DNA of 64,000 nt from Williamsia phyllosphaerae (GTDB lineage Bacteria; Actinomycetota; Actinomycetes; Mycobacteriales; Mycobacteriaceae). The stretch's first letter is position 1, and every line of letters begins with the position of its first letter. The notes under the pieces were generated by a model that did no database searches, had not been told where the DNA came from, and saw only the letters and a list, made by a program, of their open reading frames with translations. This document shows positions 8,876-17,408 of the stretch, one piece after another. The DNA is taken from assembly GCF_014635305.1 (NCBI RefSeq), contig NZ_BMCS01000002.1:806001-870000 (forward strand). Reading direction: 5' to 3'. The translations under genes and the position numbers were made by a program.

Positions 8876-9007
8876 ATGACCGACAAGCGTTCCGAGCACC
8901 CGGCCGATCCCGACGACGTCGAGAAGAACCCGCCCGGCCCGGCCGACCACGGGGGCCACGGTGGCATGGCCACTCGTGAGAACAGCGCCTCCGACGACGA
9001 GGACTGA
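8876..9007 (+). CDS. Small acidic hypothetical protein (43 aa)
   Basis: ATG to TGA encodes 43 residues starting MTDKRSEHPADPDDVEKN, with a glycine/histidine patch (DHGGHGGM) and an acidic tail (SDDED). It is strongly charged, has no hydrophobic stretch, and is likely disordered. Support comes from actinobacterial third-position GC use and a well-placed -10 element that would give a leaderless mRNA. I do not recognise a family. It could be a chance reading frame. Confidence 0.5.
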   Translation: MTDKRSEHPADPDDVEKNPPGPADHGGHGGMATRENSASDDED

Positions 9008-9102
9008 GTCGGGACCCGACTTACGACCTGGCACGTTTTAACCCTGTTGCCTGCGCCTGATCTCGGATGGAATCGAGCTCCATCCACGAGAGGGCCGAGG
9101 GC

Positions 9103-9291
9103 TTGGACGTCACAATCGTTTCCGGCGCGTGCATCGGTAGCGGGCAGTGCACGCTGCTGGCGCCGCGCGTGTTCACGCGTCGCGACGACGGGACCGCGGA
9201 CGTGACCATGGCGAGCCCCCCGAAGAGGCAGGAACGGCGGGCGGCCAAGGCTGCCGAGCACTGCCCGGAACGCGCGATCACCATCATCTGA
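9103..9291 (+). CDS. 3Fe-4S type ferredoxin
   Basis: This small ferredoxin has CIGSGQC (C-x5-C) near the start and a distal CP pair in EHCPERAI. This is the three-cysteine pattern of 3Fe-4S ferredoxins that feed electrons to actinobacterial cytochromes P450. I chose TTG at 9103 (62 aa) because it gives the usual ten-residue lead to the first Cys and has GAGAGGG 8 nt upstream. An ATG at 9067 would give 74 aa. No P450 or ferredoxin reductase is adjacent; the next gene is an F420-type oxidoreductase. Confidence 0.88.
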   Translation: MDVTIVSGACIGSGQCTLLAPRVFTRRDDGTADVTMASPPKRQERRAAKAAEHCPERAITII

Positions 9292-9375
9292 CCGACACGG
9301 TGCACACCTGGATCCACCGTGATCGGAATGCGGTCGGGCCGGAATCACCGGTTGCCGCCTGCGGTTGGTCCCCAC

Positions 9376-10287
9376 ATGAACCTGGGTGTGGCTCTCAATC
9401 CGTCCGGGACCGTGAATGCGGTCGATTCCACCGTGGAACTCGCGCGTGTGGCGGCCGACGCCGGCTTCGGCTCGGCGTGGTTCGGTCAACGTTTCGACTA
9501 CGACGCCATCACCCTCGCCGGGGTGGTCGGTCGCGAGGTGCCGTCGCTGACCGTCGGTACGTCGGCCGTGCCCATCTTCGGCAGGCACCCTCTGTTGGTC
9601 GTCTCGCAGGCGCAGACGGTGCAGGCCGCGACGGGCGGTCGGTTCCAGCTCGGGTTGGCGCTCGGGGCACCGAATCTGGTCGAGGCGGCCTTCGGCATCC
9701 CGTACGAGCGGCCGGTTGATCGGGTGCGCGAGTTCCTGACCGTCGCTCGTTCGCTCGTCGAGACCGGGACAGCCGACCATCACGGTGACTTGATCACCGC
9801 CGCCCCACCGCTGTCGACGACGGTCGGCGGCGCGGGAACGCACCTGCCGTTGTTGGTCGCGGCCATGGGCCCCAGAGCATTACGCGCCAGCGGTGAACTC
9901 GCGGACGGCATCCTGCCGTTCCTGGCCGGTCCGCGCACTCTCGACGAGCAGATCATCCCCACGGTCGATCAGGCCGCCAAGGACGTCGGCCGGCCGTCGG
10001 TTCGCGTGATCGCGTTCGTTGCCGCGGTCGTCACCGACGATGTCGAGGCCGGGCGGGCCGCGGCGGCCGCATCGATGTCGTTCTACGACGCCATCCCGTC
10101 CTACCGACGAGTCGTGGCCGCCGAGGGTCTCGAGAGCGCCGCCGACCTCGTTCTGGTCGGGTCGGCCGAGCACGTCCGAGCCGGCATCCGGCGCTACTTC
10201 GACGCCGGCGCAACCGAAGTGGTCATCACCCAGACCAATTTGTTGGGCTCGGACACACAGCGAGAGACCATCGCCGCGCTGGGTTAG
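9376..10287 (+). CDS. LLM-class (luciferase-like) F420-dependent oxidoreductase
   Basis: This 303-aa TIM-barrel protein of the bacterial luciferase-like superfamily has the F420-type N-terminus (MNLGVALNPSG), FGSAWFGQRFDYDAITLAG, and the central TSAVPIFGRHPLLVVSQAQT segment. Such enzymes use reduced F420 to reduce or oxidise small organic substrates. I chose ATG at 9376 because family members start within a few residues of the first beta strand; an upstream GTG at 9319 adds 19 atypical residues. It lies just after the ferredoxin gene, although a shared pathway is not evident. Confidence 0.88.
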   Translation: MNLGVALNPSGTVNAVDSTVELARVAADAGFGSAWFGQRFDYDAITLAGVVGREVPSLTVGTSAVPIFGRHPLLVVSQAQTVQAATGGRFQLGLALGAPNLVEAAFGIPYERPVDRVREFLTVARSLVETGTADHHGDLITAAPPLSTTVGGAGTHLPLLVAAMGPRALRASGELADGILPFLAGPRTLDEQIIPTVDQAAKDVGRPSVRVIAFVAAVVTDDVEAGRAAAAASMSFYDAIPSYRRVVAAEGLESAADLVLVGSAEHVRAGIRRYFDAGATEVVITQTNLLGSDTQRETIAALG

Positions 10288-10323
10288 CCTGATGCGTTGC
10301 GGGCACCGCGGGTCATGCGTCCT

Positions 10324-10932
10324 TCACCGTGGGTAGGTGCCACGGTAGGTCTCCCGGTACACCCCATCAGGACCCGCGATGTCCACATAGTCGCCGAAGT
10401 CGACATTGGCGATCGACAGGTTCGCCTCGACCGTGGCCATGGCGGACGGAATGAGTCGAAAGGTGTCGCCACGGCGGTAGTTCGTTTCGTTGTCGACCGT
10501 GGGCCCGGTGTCCACGGCGAGAATCGGATGCTCGGGATCGGTCATCGTCGCGCGATCAGCGATGTAGACGTAGTAGGGCGGCGGCTCACCGACGAGGGAG
10601 AACAGCTGGCCGGGCGTCAGTCCGTCGTAGCGGCGGTCGTCCACGAACTCCACGTCGGCCGTGTACTCGCTCCCCTGGTTGCTCACGACCAGCGGCACGG
10701 TGACCTGTTCCTTGATCGCACGCCAGGCGTCGTCGTCGGTGAAATCGGTTCGTATCAGTGGAGAGGTGTTCGCACTGTCCAGGAATACAGGCCGAGCACT
10801 GGATCCAGGTGACGCCGGCTCTTGGTTCGTATCGGCAGAACACGCTGTCGACACGAGCACCACCCATGCCGCGGTGGCGGCCGACAGCACCCGCTGATAC
10901 GACGATCGCGGGCCACGGCTTCTGTTCGTCAC
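10324..10932 (-). CDS. Putative lipoprotein, DUF6924-like
   Basis: This 202-aa protein has an N-terminal signal peptide and lipobox (VLVSTAC, Cys at about residue 32), so it is probably a lipid-anchored exported protein. After a low-complexity linker the mature domain contains PLIRTDFTDDDAWRAIKEQV and later YRRGDTFRLIPSAMATVEAN. This layout resembles the uncharacterised DUF6924 family as I remember it, and the match is unverified. The gene is divergent from the DUF222/HNH gene across a 236-bp region. No function can be given. Confidence 0.75.
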   Translation of the reverse strand: MTNRSRGPRSSYQRVLSAATAAWVVLVSTACSADTNQEPASPGSSARPVFLDSANTSPLIRTDFTDDDAWRAIKEQVTVPLVVSNQGSEYTADVEFVDDRRYDGLTPGQLFSLVGEPPPYYVYIADRATMTDPEHPILAVDTGPTVDNETNYRRGDTFRLIPSAMATVEANLSIANVDFGDYVDIAGPDGVYRETYRGTYPR

Positions 10933-11133
10933 GCCTGCACATCGACCGCCGAGCGGTGACTGTTACACGTGAGAATCACTGGCATAGGCCGGCCTCCTGC
11001 GGACGGTACGACATTTGTGCACAACTCGCATCGAAGTGCCATCCTTGTCAGTGGGTGCCTGTATTGTGCTTCCGCCGATCTGCGGATTGACTGAAATACA
11101 TTGCTGTTCAGTAGTATTCGCTAAATTCAACCC

Positions 11134-11161
11134 TTGCGCTTTGTTCGAACACATGTACTAT
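11134..11161 (+). promoter_or_regulatory. Promoter with LexA (SOS) box for the DUF222-HNH gene
   Basis: The 16-mer at 11145-11160 reads TCGAAC-ACAT-GTACTA, matching 10 of 12 half-site bases of the actinobacterial LexA box TCGAAC-N4-GTTCGA. It overlaps a -10 element TACTAT (11156-11161) whose last T is 8 nt before the ATG. A weak -35 (TTGCGC, 11134-11139) sits 16 bp upstream of the -10. LexA bound here would block the promoter, and transcription would start at or next to the start codon. The surrounding 11090-11170 is clearly AT-richer than the genes. Confidence 0.6.
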
Positions 11162-11168
11162 TGACGTC

Positions 11169-12470
11169 ATGAGTGGGGGAACACTTGCCGACATCGCCAA
11201 CGCCTTGGCGGACGATTTCGGTTGCAGAGAAACGATTGTCGAAGATGTCGACGACGACATTGTCGGCGCGATACGAGGGGCGGTTGCATTACGTGCCGTC
11301 GCCGACGATGTGCTCGCGCGACTGACGGCACAGGCCGAGCGTGTCGGTGTGGCGAAACGGATCGGCATGTCTTTGCGAGAGCTGCTGTGTGTCAACGGCG
11401 TCGCACCAGCCGTGGCCTCGCGTCTGATTCGCCTGGGACGTGCGGCGCAGGTTCTGTCCCGCCTGGCGCGGCACGGCCGCGATGGGAGCCTGTCCGCGGA
11501 GCATCTCGATGCCGTCGCACGGGGAGTCGAGCACGTGGCCCACCGAACCGGAGAGCCCGTCGACTCCCCGGCGATCGATCAGCTCGAGGGCAGTCTGATC
11601 GGACGGGCTGTCGCCGGCATGGCACCCGCGGAGATCGTCGAGCACGCACGTGCGGTTGCCATCGAAAGAACTGCGCAGCAGGACGATCCGGGAAACGACG
11701 AGGCCCCCGACCGACTGCCGTCCGCCGAGGACTCGACGATGAACGAGCTGGGGTGGAATCAGACCGGTGACGGCCGTTTGCGCGGCATGTTCGATCTGGA
11801 CGCACTGACCGGGGAGCGCTTGATAACCGCGCTCGACACTGCATCTCGCCCGCGCCCCGAGCCCGACGGGTCCGACGACCTTCGTCCGATCGGTCGTCGT
11901 CGCGCGGACGCCTTCGCCCAGCTGCTCGAGTGCGGGGTCCGAGGTCTGGCGCCGGATGCGTTGTCCGCCCCACCACGCACCGAGGTGATCGTGACCGTTC
12001 CGCTGGGCGCGGAGGGTGCCGGCGGTGACGCCGCCCGCCTGCAGTGGATGGGGCCGATCACCGACCGCACCGCGCGATTGGCCGCCTGCGACGCGGGCGT
12101 GACGTCAGTCGGCCTCGACATCAACGGGGTGCCACTGGACATGTCGGTCACGAAGCGGTTGTTCACCGGTGCGGTTCGTAAGGCCGTCCACGTCCGCGAC
12201 CAATGCTGCGTGAAATGCGGCGGGCCCGCGTCGTGGACCGATGTGCACCACATCAAGCGCCACGCCGACGGTGGAGCCACAACACTCGACAACGGCTGCC
12301 TGCTCTGCCGGACATGCCATACCGCGGTTCACCACGCGGGATGGGACATCGTCATGGGCTCCGACCGCCATCCCTGGCTCATCCCGCCGGCGAACGTCGA
12401 CCCGAGACGCCGAGCATTACCCGCTTACAACCGACGAACGATGCGACTCGACGATTCCGTCGCCGCCTGA
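11169..12470 (+). CDS. DUF222 domain HNH endonuclease (13E12 repeat family)
   Basis: This 433-aa protein has an N-terminal DUF222 region over about two thirds of its length. The C-terminal HNH nuclease domain has paired cysteines and histidines (CCVKCGG, TDVHHIKRH, CRTCHTAVHH), including the zinc-binding C-x2-C pairs and the catalytic HH. This family is multicopy in Mycobacteriales, and some M. tuberculosis members are known to be DNA-damage induced. The LexA-like box and leaderless promoter just upstream fit that. No mobile-element ends are seen around it. The cellular role of the family is not established. Confidence 0.92.
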   Translation: MSGGTLADIANALADDFGCRETIVEDVDDDIVGAIRGAVALRAVADDVLARLTAQAERVGVAKRIGMSLRELLCVNGVAPAVASRLIRLGRAAQVLSRLARHGRDGSLSAEHLDAVARGVEHVAHRTGEPVDSPAIDQLEGSLIGRAVAGMAPAEIVEHARAVAIERTAQQDDPGNDEAPDRLPSAEDSTMNELGWNQTGDGRLRGMFDLDALTGERLITALDTASRPRPEPDGSDDLRPIGRRRADAFAQLLECGVRGLAPDALSAPPRTEVIVTVPLGAEGAGGDAARLQWMGPITDRTARLAACDAGVTSVGLDINGVPLDMSVTKRLFTGAVRKAVHVRDQCCVKCGGPASWTDVHHIKRHADGGATTLDNGCLLCRTCHTAVHHAGWDIVMGSDRHPWLIPPANVDPRRRALPAYNRRTMRLDDSVAA

Positions 12471-12568
12471 CCCAGACCAACCGAATACATGCGCCCGCCC
12501 AGGCGGGACCGCATCAGCACCTTGACAACTCCACAGAGTGAACCGGCCGAACGGTTGCGGAGCCGGGG

Positions 12569-13165
12569 GTGATCGACCACTGTGTTCCCATGACCTGGGA
12601 GACGCATCCGGTCACCCCCGACCGCTTCGATGACTTCGCGGACGTGATCAACCCGAACCGTCGCGCGACCCATTGCTGGTGCCTGTCGCATCGGATCCAG
12701 CCGGCGGAGATCGAGGAATTGGGCGACGGGAGTCGGGAACAGGCGATGCGTCGTCTCACCGAACGTGAGCATCCACCCGGGGTCGTCACCTATCGCGACG
12801 GTGTCCCGGTCGGCTGGTGCAACATCGGCCCACGCTCGGAGATCCCGCGACTGGTCAAGAGTCGGCTCATCCGCGCCGTCGACGACGTGCCGGTCTGGAG
12901 CATCATCTGCGTGGTCGTTCGCAGCGGCCACCGGAGGCAGGGCGTGACCGGCCGACTCATCGAGGGCGCGGTCGAGTTCGCGGCATCGCACGGCGCGCCT
13001 GCCGTCGAGACGTATCCGGTCGATCCGCCGGGTCGGATGGACCTCACCATGGCATTCGTGGGCACGCGGTCGATGTTCGAGAACGTCGGCTTCGAGGTCG
13101 TCGGTCAGACCGACGCCGTCGCCTCGAAGATGCCGCGACTGATCATGCGACGACAGCTCGTCTGA
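12569..13165 (+). CDS. GNAT family N-acetyltransferase
   Basis: This 198-aa GNAT-fold protein has the acetyl-CoA-binding strand and loop at WSIICVVVRSGHRRQGVTGRL; the R-x2-G-x-G/A-like segment is RRQGVTG. A Cys/Trp-rich N-terminal strip (THCWCLSHR) is shared with a subgroup of uncharacterised actinobacterial acetyltransferases. The GTG start at 12569 follows GGAG; an ATG at 12590 (191 aa) is an alternative. It stands alone between the HNH gene and a convergent F420-type gene. The substrate is unknown. Confidence 0.85.
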   Translation: MIDHCVPMTWETHPVTPDRFDDFADVINPNRRATHCWCLSHRIQPAEIEELGDGSREQAMRRLTEREHPPGVVTYRDGVPVGWCNIGPRSEIPRLVKSRLIRAVDDVPVWSIICVVVRSGHRRQGVTGRLIEGAVEFAASHGAPAVETYPVDPPGRMDLTMAFVGTRSMFENVGFEVVGQTDAVASKMPRLIMRRQLV

Positions 13166-13200
13166 CCGTTGACACCTCAGCCGACAGTCGACGAGCCGCG

Positions 13201-13647
13201 TCAGTTGCTGTATACGCGCCCCACCCGCACGAGAACGATCGCGCGCCGCTGTTCCGCCATCACCCGGTCGTAGGCATCCCAGTCGTCGTGAGTGCCGCCC
13301 GCTGCGGCGAACACCTCGCGCCGCAGGATGCGCAGTCGTTCGTCGTCGAGCCACGGCTGCGGATCGTCGGGGCCCGCGATCTCAGCGAAGCCCTCGACGG
13401 TCGCCCACTTCCACCCCTGACGGAACGTCGTGGTGATCTGCGGGCGGGCGCGGAGGTTGGTCAATTTCACGGTCCCGTACGTGACGAACCCGAGCACCGG
13501 CTCGGACGTCTCGGGGTGGTCGAGCAGACCGACGTTGACCACCGAGGACTGGATCGTGCCGTCGGCACGCAGAGTCGCGACCACCGCCAGGCCGCTGTCG
13601 TCTGAGGCGAGCGCGACCGCGTCGTCGAGGGATGGCGAGTTCGTCAT
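13201..13647 (-). CDS. PPOX-class F420-dependent split-barrel oxidoreductase
   Basis: This 148-aa protein of the flavin/deazaflavin split-barrel family has SGLAVVATLRADGTIQSSVV at the N-terminus, FVTYGTVKLTNLRARPQITT as the conserved core, and GWKWATVEGFAEI. Many such actinobacterial proteins bind F420 and reduce small molecules. The ATG at 13645-13647 overlaps the TGA of the upstream DHA2 exporter by 4 bp, so the two are translationally coupled. A paired exporter and F420 reductase suggests joint handling of a xenobiotic or secondary metabolite (inference). Confidence 0.88.
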   Translation of the reverse strand: MTNSPSLDDAVALASDDSGLAVVATLRADGTIQSSVVNVGLLDHPETSEPVLGFVTYGTVKLTNLRARPQITTTFRQGWKWATVEGFAEIAGPDDPQPWLDDERLRILRREVFAAAGGTHDDWDAYDRVMAEQRRAIVLVRVGRVYSN

Positions 13648-15053
13648 GCCGTGATCCTCGCATCTCCCTGCCTGCGCGGAGGACTCATCGCGGGCGCCAC
13701 TATCGCAGCCAGCACGGCCACGGCGGCCAGGGCCCACCACGCGTGTTGGAACGCCGGATGCGCCTGCCCGTACCCGACCGGGGTCCCGAGAACGGCGACC
13801 AGCAGCGCGACACCGAGCGCGGTACCGATCTGCCTGCTCATGTTGACCACCGCGCTACCGGTCGCGGTCTGCGCAGGCGGCAGGTCGGAGGTGGCCGACG
13901 ACAGGATGGTCGGCAGCGCGAGACCGATTCCGGCGCCGCCGATGAGCAGGCTGGGCAACAGGTCGGACACGTAGTCGGGCTGAGCGCCGACCTGCAGAGA
14001 GACCAACACCGCGCTGCATGCCATGAGAGAGCACCCCGCGGCGACGATCACGCCGACCGGGACCCGTTGCGCAAGTTTGTGTCCCACGATCGTGAACAGC
14101 GGGACCATCAACGGTCCCGGCACCACCGCGAACCCCGTCTTGATCGCCGAGTAGTCCCAGACCTGTTGCATCCACAGGATGTTCGTGAGCAGCGACGCCG
14201 CGAAGGGTACCGAGAACAGCACCGCGGTGATGTTGGCGAACGAGAACGCCCGCACCCGCATCAGCGCCGGGTCGATGACCGGCGAGGGGTGCCGTCCGGA
14301 TCGGAGGACGAACCCGATCAGCGCGGCCGCCGTGATGACCCACGACGTGGTGATCCTCGGGTCGGTCCACCCCCACGTGGTGCCCTCGACCAACGCCAGG
14401 GTCAACGCCGCAATGGCGATCGCCAGCAGCACCGCGCCCAGCACGTCCGGGATGCGCGTGACCTTCTCGTCGCGGGAACGGGGAACCACCAGGGCGGCCG
14501 CGACCAGTGCGGCGATACCGATCGGCACGTTCACCAGGAACACCCAGCGCCACGACGCCTCGACGAGGACCCCGCCCACCGCAGGTCCCATGGCCGCGGC
14601 GAGCGCGCCGGTGGCCGCCCAGATCCGTACCGACCTCGCCCGCAGCGCCGGCGGGGCCGCGGCCACGACCAGCCCGAGGCTCGCGGGGGTGAGGATGGCC
14701 GCGCCGATCGCCTGCACCGCACGGAAGGCGACCAGCCACCAGATCCCGCCACTGGCCGCACACGCGGCACTCGCGACCACGAACAGCGCCAGACCGAACA
14801 GAAAACTCCCCTTGCGCCCGTATCGATCGGCCAGTCGGCCCGCCGGGACCAGCAGTGCGGCGTAGATGATGGTGTAGGCGTTGAGGATCCACGACAGCTC
14901 GGACAGTTCGACGCCGTCGAAGTCGCGCCCGATGTCGTCGAACGCGACGTTGACGATGAAGACATCGAGGCTCGCCATGAACGCAGCCAGCGAGAGGACA
15001 CCCAGGATCACGCCGGGCCGCCGTGTCCGCACGGGGTCCGCCACCACGGTCAC
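13644..15053 (-). CDS. DHA2-type MFS drug exporter (14 TM)
   Basis: This major facilitator of the EmrB/QacA (DHA2, 14 transmembrane) group has the motif-A-like segment GRLADRYGRKGSFLFG, the TM1 marker LAAFMASLDVFIVNVA, and the antiporter motif C-like segment GPAVGGVLVEASWRW. It probably extrudes a hydrophobic compound using the proton gradient. The frame is open to an ATG at 15155, but that would add a 34-residue atypical tail and run through a palindrome. GTG at 15053 (469 aa) fits the family length, so the start is uncertain. It is coupled to the F420-type gene downstream and divergent from an HxlR regulator that probably controls it. Confidence 0.9.
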   Translation of the reverse strand: MTVVADPVRTRRPGVILGVLSLAAFMASLDVFIVNVAFDDIGRDFDGVELSELSWILNAYTIIYAALLVPAGRLADRYGRKGSFLFGLALFVVASAACAASGGIWWLVAFRAVQAIGAAILTPASLGLVVAAAPPALRARSVRIWAATGALAAAMGPAVGGVLVEASWRWVFLVNVPIGIAALVAAALVVPRSRDEKVTRIPDVLGAVLLAIAIAALTLALVEGTTWGWTDPRITTSWVITAAALIGFVLRSGRHPSPVIDPALMRVRAFSFANITAVLFSVPFAASLLTNILWMQQVWDYSAIKTGFAVVPGPLMVPLFTIVGHKLAQRVPVGVIVAAGCSLMACSAVLVSLQVGAQPDYVSDLLPSLLIGGAGIGLALPTILSSATSDLPPAQTATGSAVVNMSRQIGTALGVALLVAVLGTPVGYGQAHPAFQHAWWALAAVAVLAAIVAPAMSPPRRQGDARITA

Positions 15054-15107
15054 CGGTCGCGCATCGATTCGCTCATGCGTGGACGCTATCCACACCACTC
15101 CTGTTTT

Positions 15108-15119
15108 GCAACTGGTTGC
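15108..15119. promoter_or_regulatory. Palindrome between the MFS and HxlR genes
   Basis: GCAAC-TG-GTTGC is a perfect 12-bp palindrome 63 bp upstream of the HxlR ATG and 54 bp upstream of the chosen MFS start. It is a plausible operator for the adjacent regulator. Chance palindromes of this size are not rare. Confidence 0.4.
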
Positions 15120-15182
15120 GCCACGAGTACGGAATACGTAGTGTGGCGTCGCCATCGCACCGGACCGGTTGGGAGATGAGGT

Positions 15183-15695
15183 ATGGCCACCACCGCGCGC
15201 TCCGCGTGCCCGTTGAACATGTCACTCGAACTGGTCGGGGACCGCTGGACGCTGCTGATACTGCGCGACATGATCTTTCGCGACCGTCGACAGTTCCGCG
15301 AGCTGCTCGCGAACTCCGCCGAGGGCATCGCGTCCAACGTCCTCGCGACCCGACTCGAGTCCCTCGTCGACGCCGACGTCCTCACCAAGGCACCGCACCT
15401 CGGACACAAGCAGAAGATCGTCTACAGCCTCACCGACCGTGGGGTGGACCTGCTGCCAGTGATGATCCAACTCGGGGCGTGGGGCGCGACGCACACCTCG
15501 TCACCCGCACCCATCGCACAGTGGTTCCGAATTGCCGCGGCCGCAGGCCCCGAGGTCTGGCAACAACTGACGGACGAACTGCGTGCCCGGCATCGCGATC
15601 AGCATCCGGCCGACCCGAGCGTGGAACCGACGTTCACCCGCCTGGCGGCCGAGTTCCGCGCGGCGGCAGCGGCCAAGCGTCCCTCCGCTACTTGA
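15183..15695 (+). CDS. HxlR family winged-helix regulator
   Basis: This 170-aa HxlR/MarR-like winged-helix protein has the family signature CPLNMSLELVGDRWTLLILR followed by FRELLANSAEGIASNVLATR (recognition helix) and the wing (KIVYSLTDRGVDLLPVM). The conserved Cys near the N-terminus may sense redox or electrophiles in some members. A good Shine-Dalgarno sequence (GGGAGATGAGG) precedes the ATG. It is divergent from the DHA2 exporter operon, its likely target, and its 3' end overlaps the convergent osmoprotectant-binding protein gene by 8 bp. Confidence 0.92.
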   Translation: MATTARSACPLNMSLELVGDRWTLLILRDMIFRDRRQFRELLANSAEGIASNVLATRLESLVDADVLTKAPHLGHKQKIVYSLTDRGVDLLPVMIQLGAWGATHTSSPAPIAQWFRIAAAAGPEVWQQLTDELRARHRDQHPADPSVEPTFTRLAAEFRAAAAAKRPSAT

Positions 15696-16674
15696 CCAAC
15701 TTCTCGCTCTTCAGCCAGTCCCAGGCGACCGTGGCCGGGTCCTCACCGTCGATGTCGACCCGACCATTGAGGTCCTGCATCAACGAGTCGTTCAGCCGCG
15801 TGGAGATCTTGGCGATCAGTGGCGCGATCTCCGGGTACTTCTCGTTGATCGAGGCCCGCAGGACGGCGGTCCCGCTGTAGGGCAGGAAATACTTCTTGTC
15901 GTCGTCGAGCACCGTGAGGCTGAGGTTCTTGACCCGGCCGTCGGTGGTGTACACCTCGCCGAAGTTGCAGGGCGCACTCCTGGCCACCGAGGTGTAGATG
16001 ACGCCTGCGTCCATCCGGGTCACGTTGCCGGCAGGCACCCCGTTGGGGGAGTTGTACGGGATCCCGTACTTCTCGAGCATCGGCAGGAATCCGTCCGAGC
16101 GACTGAAGAACTCGTCGTCGACGCAGAACGTGCGGTCGCTGATCGGCAGCTTCGCGACGTCCGACAACGACTTGACGTTGAGCCTCTTGGCTGTCGGCCC
16201 CGACGCCGCGAAGGCGTAGGTGTCGTTGAAGTTCGCCGGCGGCAACCAGTCGAGGTCGTGGGTCTTCTTCTCGATGTCACGGACCTTCTGCCACAGCTCC
16301 GTCGGATCCGCGATCGTCTCCGTCTGGCCCTGATAGGTGACCCAGCCGGTACCCGTGTACTCCCAGAGGATGTCGGCGTCTCCGTTGAGCTGCGCCTGAC
16401 GTGAGGAGGCCGAACCGGGTGCACCGGTCAGGTCGGTGACCTCCGCGCCTGCCGAGGCGAGGTAGGAGGCGGTGATCTTGCCCAGCAGGACGCCCTCGGT
16501 GAAGCTCTTCGACGTCACCACGATCTTCGCGCCGTCCAGAGGCTTCTGGCCGTCGGCCAACGAGCCCTTGGTGAACGTGCCCGAGGAGCTGACGAGTCCA
16601 CATCCGGCGACGAGCATCACCGACGCGGCGAGCACCGCGATCGCTGCGGTGGTCCATGAACGACGCGAGGTCAT
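15688..16674 (-). CDS. Glycine betaine/osmoprotectant ABC transporter substrate-binding lipoprotein
   Basis: This 328-aa protein has a signal peptide and lipobox (MLVAGC, Cys25), so it is a membrane-anchored extracellular receptor of the OpuAC/ProX/OsmF class. Recognisable stretches are IVVTSKSFTEGVLLGKI, ADILWEYTGTGW and a late SGTAVLRASINEKYPEIAP. It probably binds glycine betaine, choline or a similar quaternary amine. It is the last gene of a four-gene operon, and its ATG overlaps the permease stop by 4 bp. It overlaps the convergent HxlR gene by 8 bp. Confidence 0.94.
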   Translation of the reverse strand: MTSRRSWTTAAIAVLAASVMLVAGCGLVSSSGTFTKGSLADGQKPLDGAKIVVTSKSFTEGVLLGKITASYLASAGAEVTDLTGAPGSASSRQAQLNGDADILWEYTGTGWVTYQGQTETIADPTELWQKVRDIEKKTHDLDWLPPANFNDTYAFAASGPTAKRLNVKSLSDVAKLPISDRTFCVDDEFFSRSDGFLPMLEKYGIPYNSPNGVPAGNVTRMDAGVIYTSVARSAPCNFGEVYTTDGRVKNLSLTVLDDDKKYFLPYSGTAVLRASINEKYPEIAPLIAKISTRLNDSLMQDLNGRVDIDGEDPATVAWDWLKSEKLVK

Positions 16675-17408
16675 GCCACTCCTCGTGGGGTTGCGACGAG
16701 CTCGAAGAGTCGTCCGAGCCAGTCGATCGTCATCGCCAGCAGGCCCACCAGGATGGCGCCGGAGATGAGCAGTTTCGGAAGGAACAACGTCACACCGGTC
16801 GTGATCAGGGTGCCGAGGCTCGTCGCGCCGATGAAAGTGCTCAGCGTGGCGGTACCGACGAGGATCACCAGCGCGGTGCGGACGCCGTTGAGGATGACCG
16901 GGACGGCCAACGGCAGTTCGACCTGGATCAGGGTGCGAAACGACGAGTAGCCGATACCGCGGGACGCCTCGATGGTGCGTTGGTCGACCTGACGCAGCCC
17001 GATGATCGTGTTCTGCAGGATCGGCAGGATCGCGTAGACCACCAGACCCAGTACAGCGGTGCGGAATCCGGTGCCCAGCCAGAACGTGAACAGCACGATG
17101 AGGCCGACGGCGGGAGCCGCCTGACCGATGTTGGCGATGTTGACCACGATCGGACTGAGCCACTTGGCCGCCTCCCGCGTGAGCAGGATTCCGAGCGGGA
17201 TGGCGATCACGACCACGATGACCGTCGAGACCAGGGTCAGCTTGATGTGGTCGAGGATGGTCGACTCCAGGGTTGACCAGGCCAGCGAAGCGTTCTCGGT
17301 TGTGGTGAACGTCGTCGAGTTGTACCAGATCGCGTATCCGACACCGATGACGATGATGATCAGCGGTTCGAACCAGACGTCGACCGGAGTGCGGCGCAAC
17401 CGGTTCAT
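16671..17408 (-). CDS. Osmoprotectant ABC transporter permease (second)
   Basis: This 245-aa inner-membrane protein has five to six hydrophobic helices and the binding-protein-dependent transport EAA-type loop (QRTIEASRGIGYSSFRTLIQ). It is of the OpuCB/OpuCD type and pairs with the permease at 18664 to form the channel. It starts MNRLRRTPVDVWFEPL and has a longer N-terminal segment than its partner. It overlaps both neighbours by 4 bp (ATGA), so the complex is made from one coupled message. Confidence 0.93.
   Translation of the reverse strand: MNRLRRTPVDVWFEPLIIIVIGVGYAIWYNSTTFTTTENASLAWSTLESTILDHIKLTLVSTVIVVVIAIPLGILLTREAAKWLSPIVVNIANIGQAAPAVGLIVLFTFWLGTGFRTAVLGLVVYAILPILQNTIIGLRQVDQRTIEASRGIGYSSFRTLIQVELPLAVPVILNGVRTALVILVGTATLSTFIGATSLGTLITTGVTLFLPKLLISGAILVGLLAMTIDWLGRLFELVATPRGVA

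Noticed and set aside
13632..15179. A 515-codon open frame opposite the DHA2 exporter
   Set aside because: It is Arg/Asp/Gly/His-rich nonsense in antisense to a clear 14-TM transporter.
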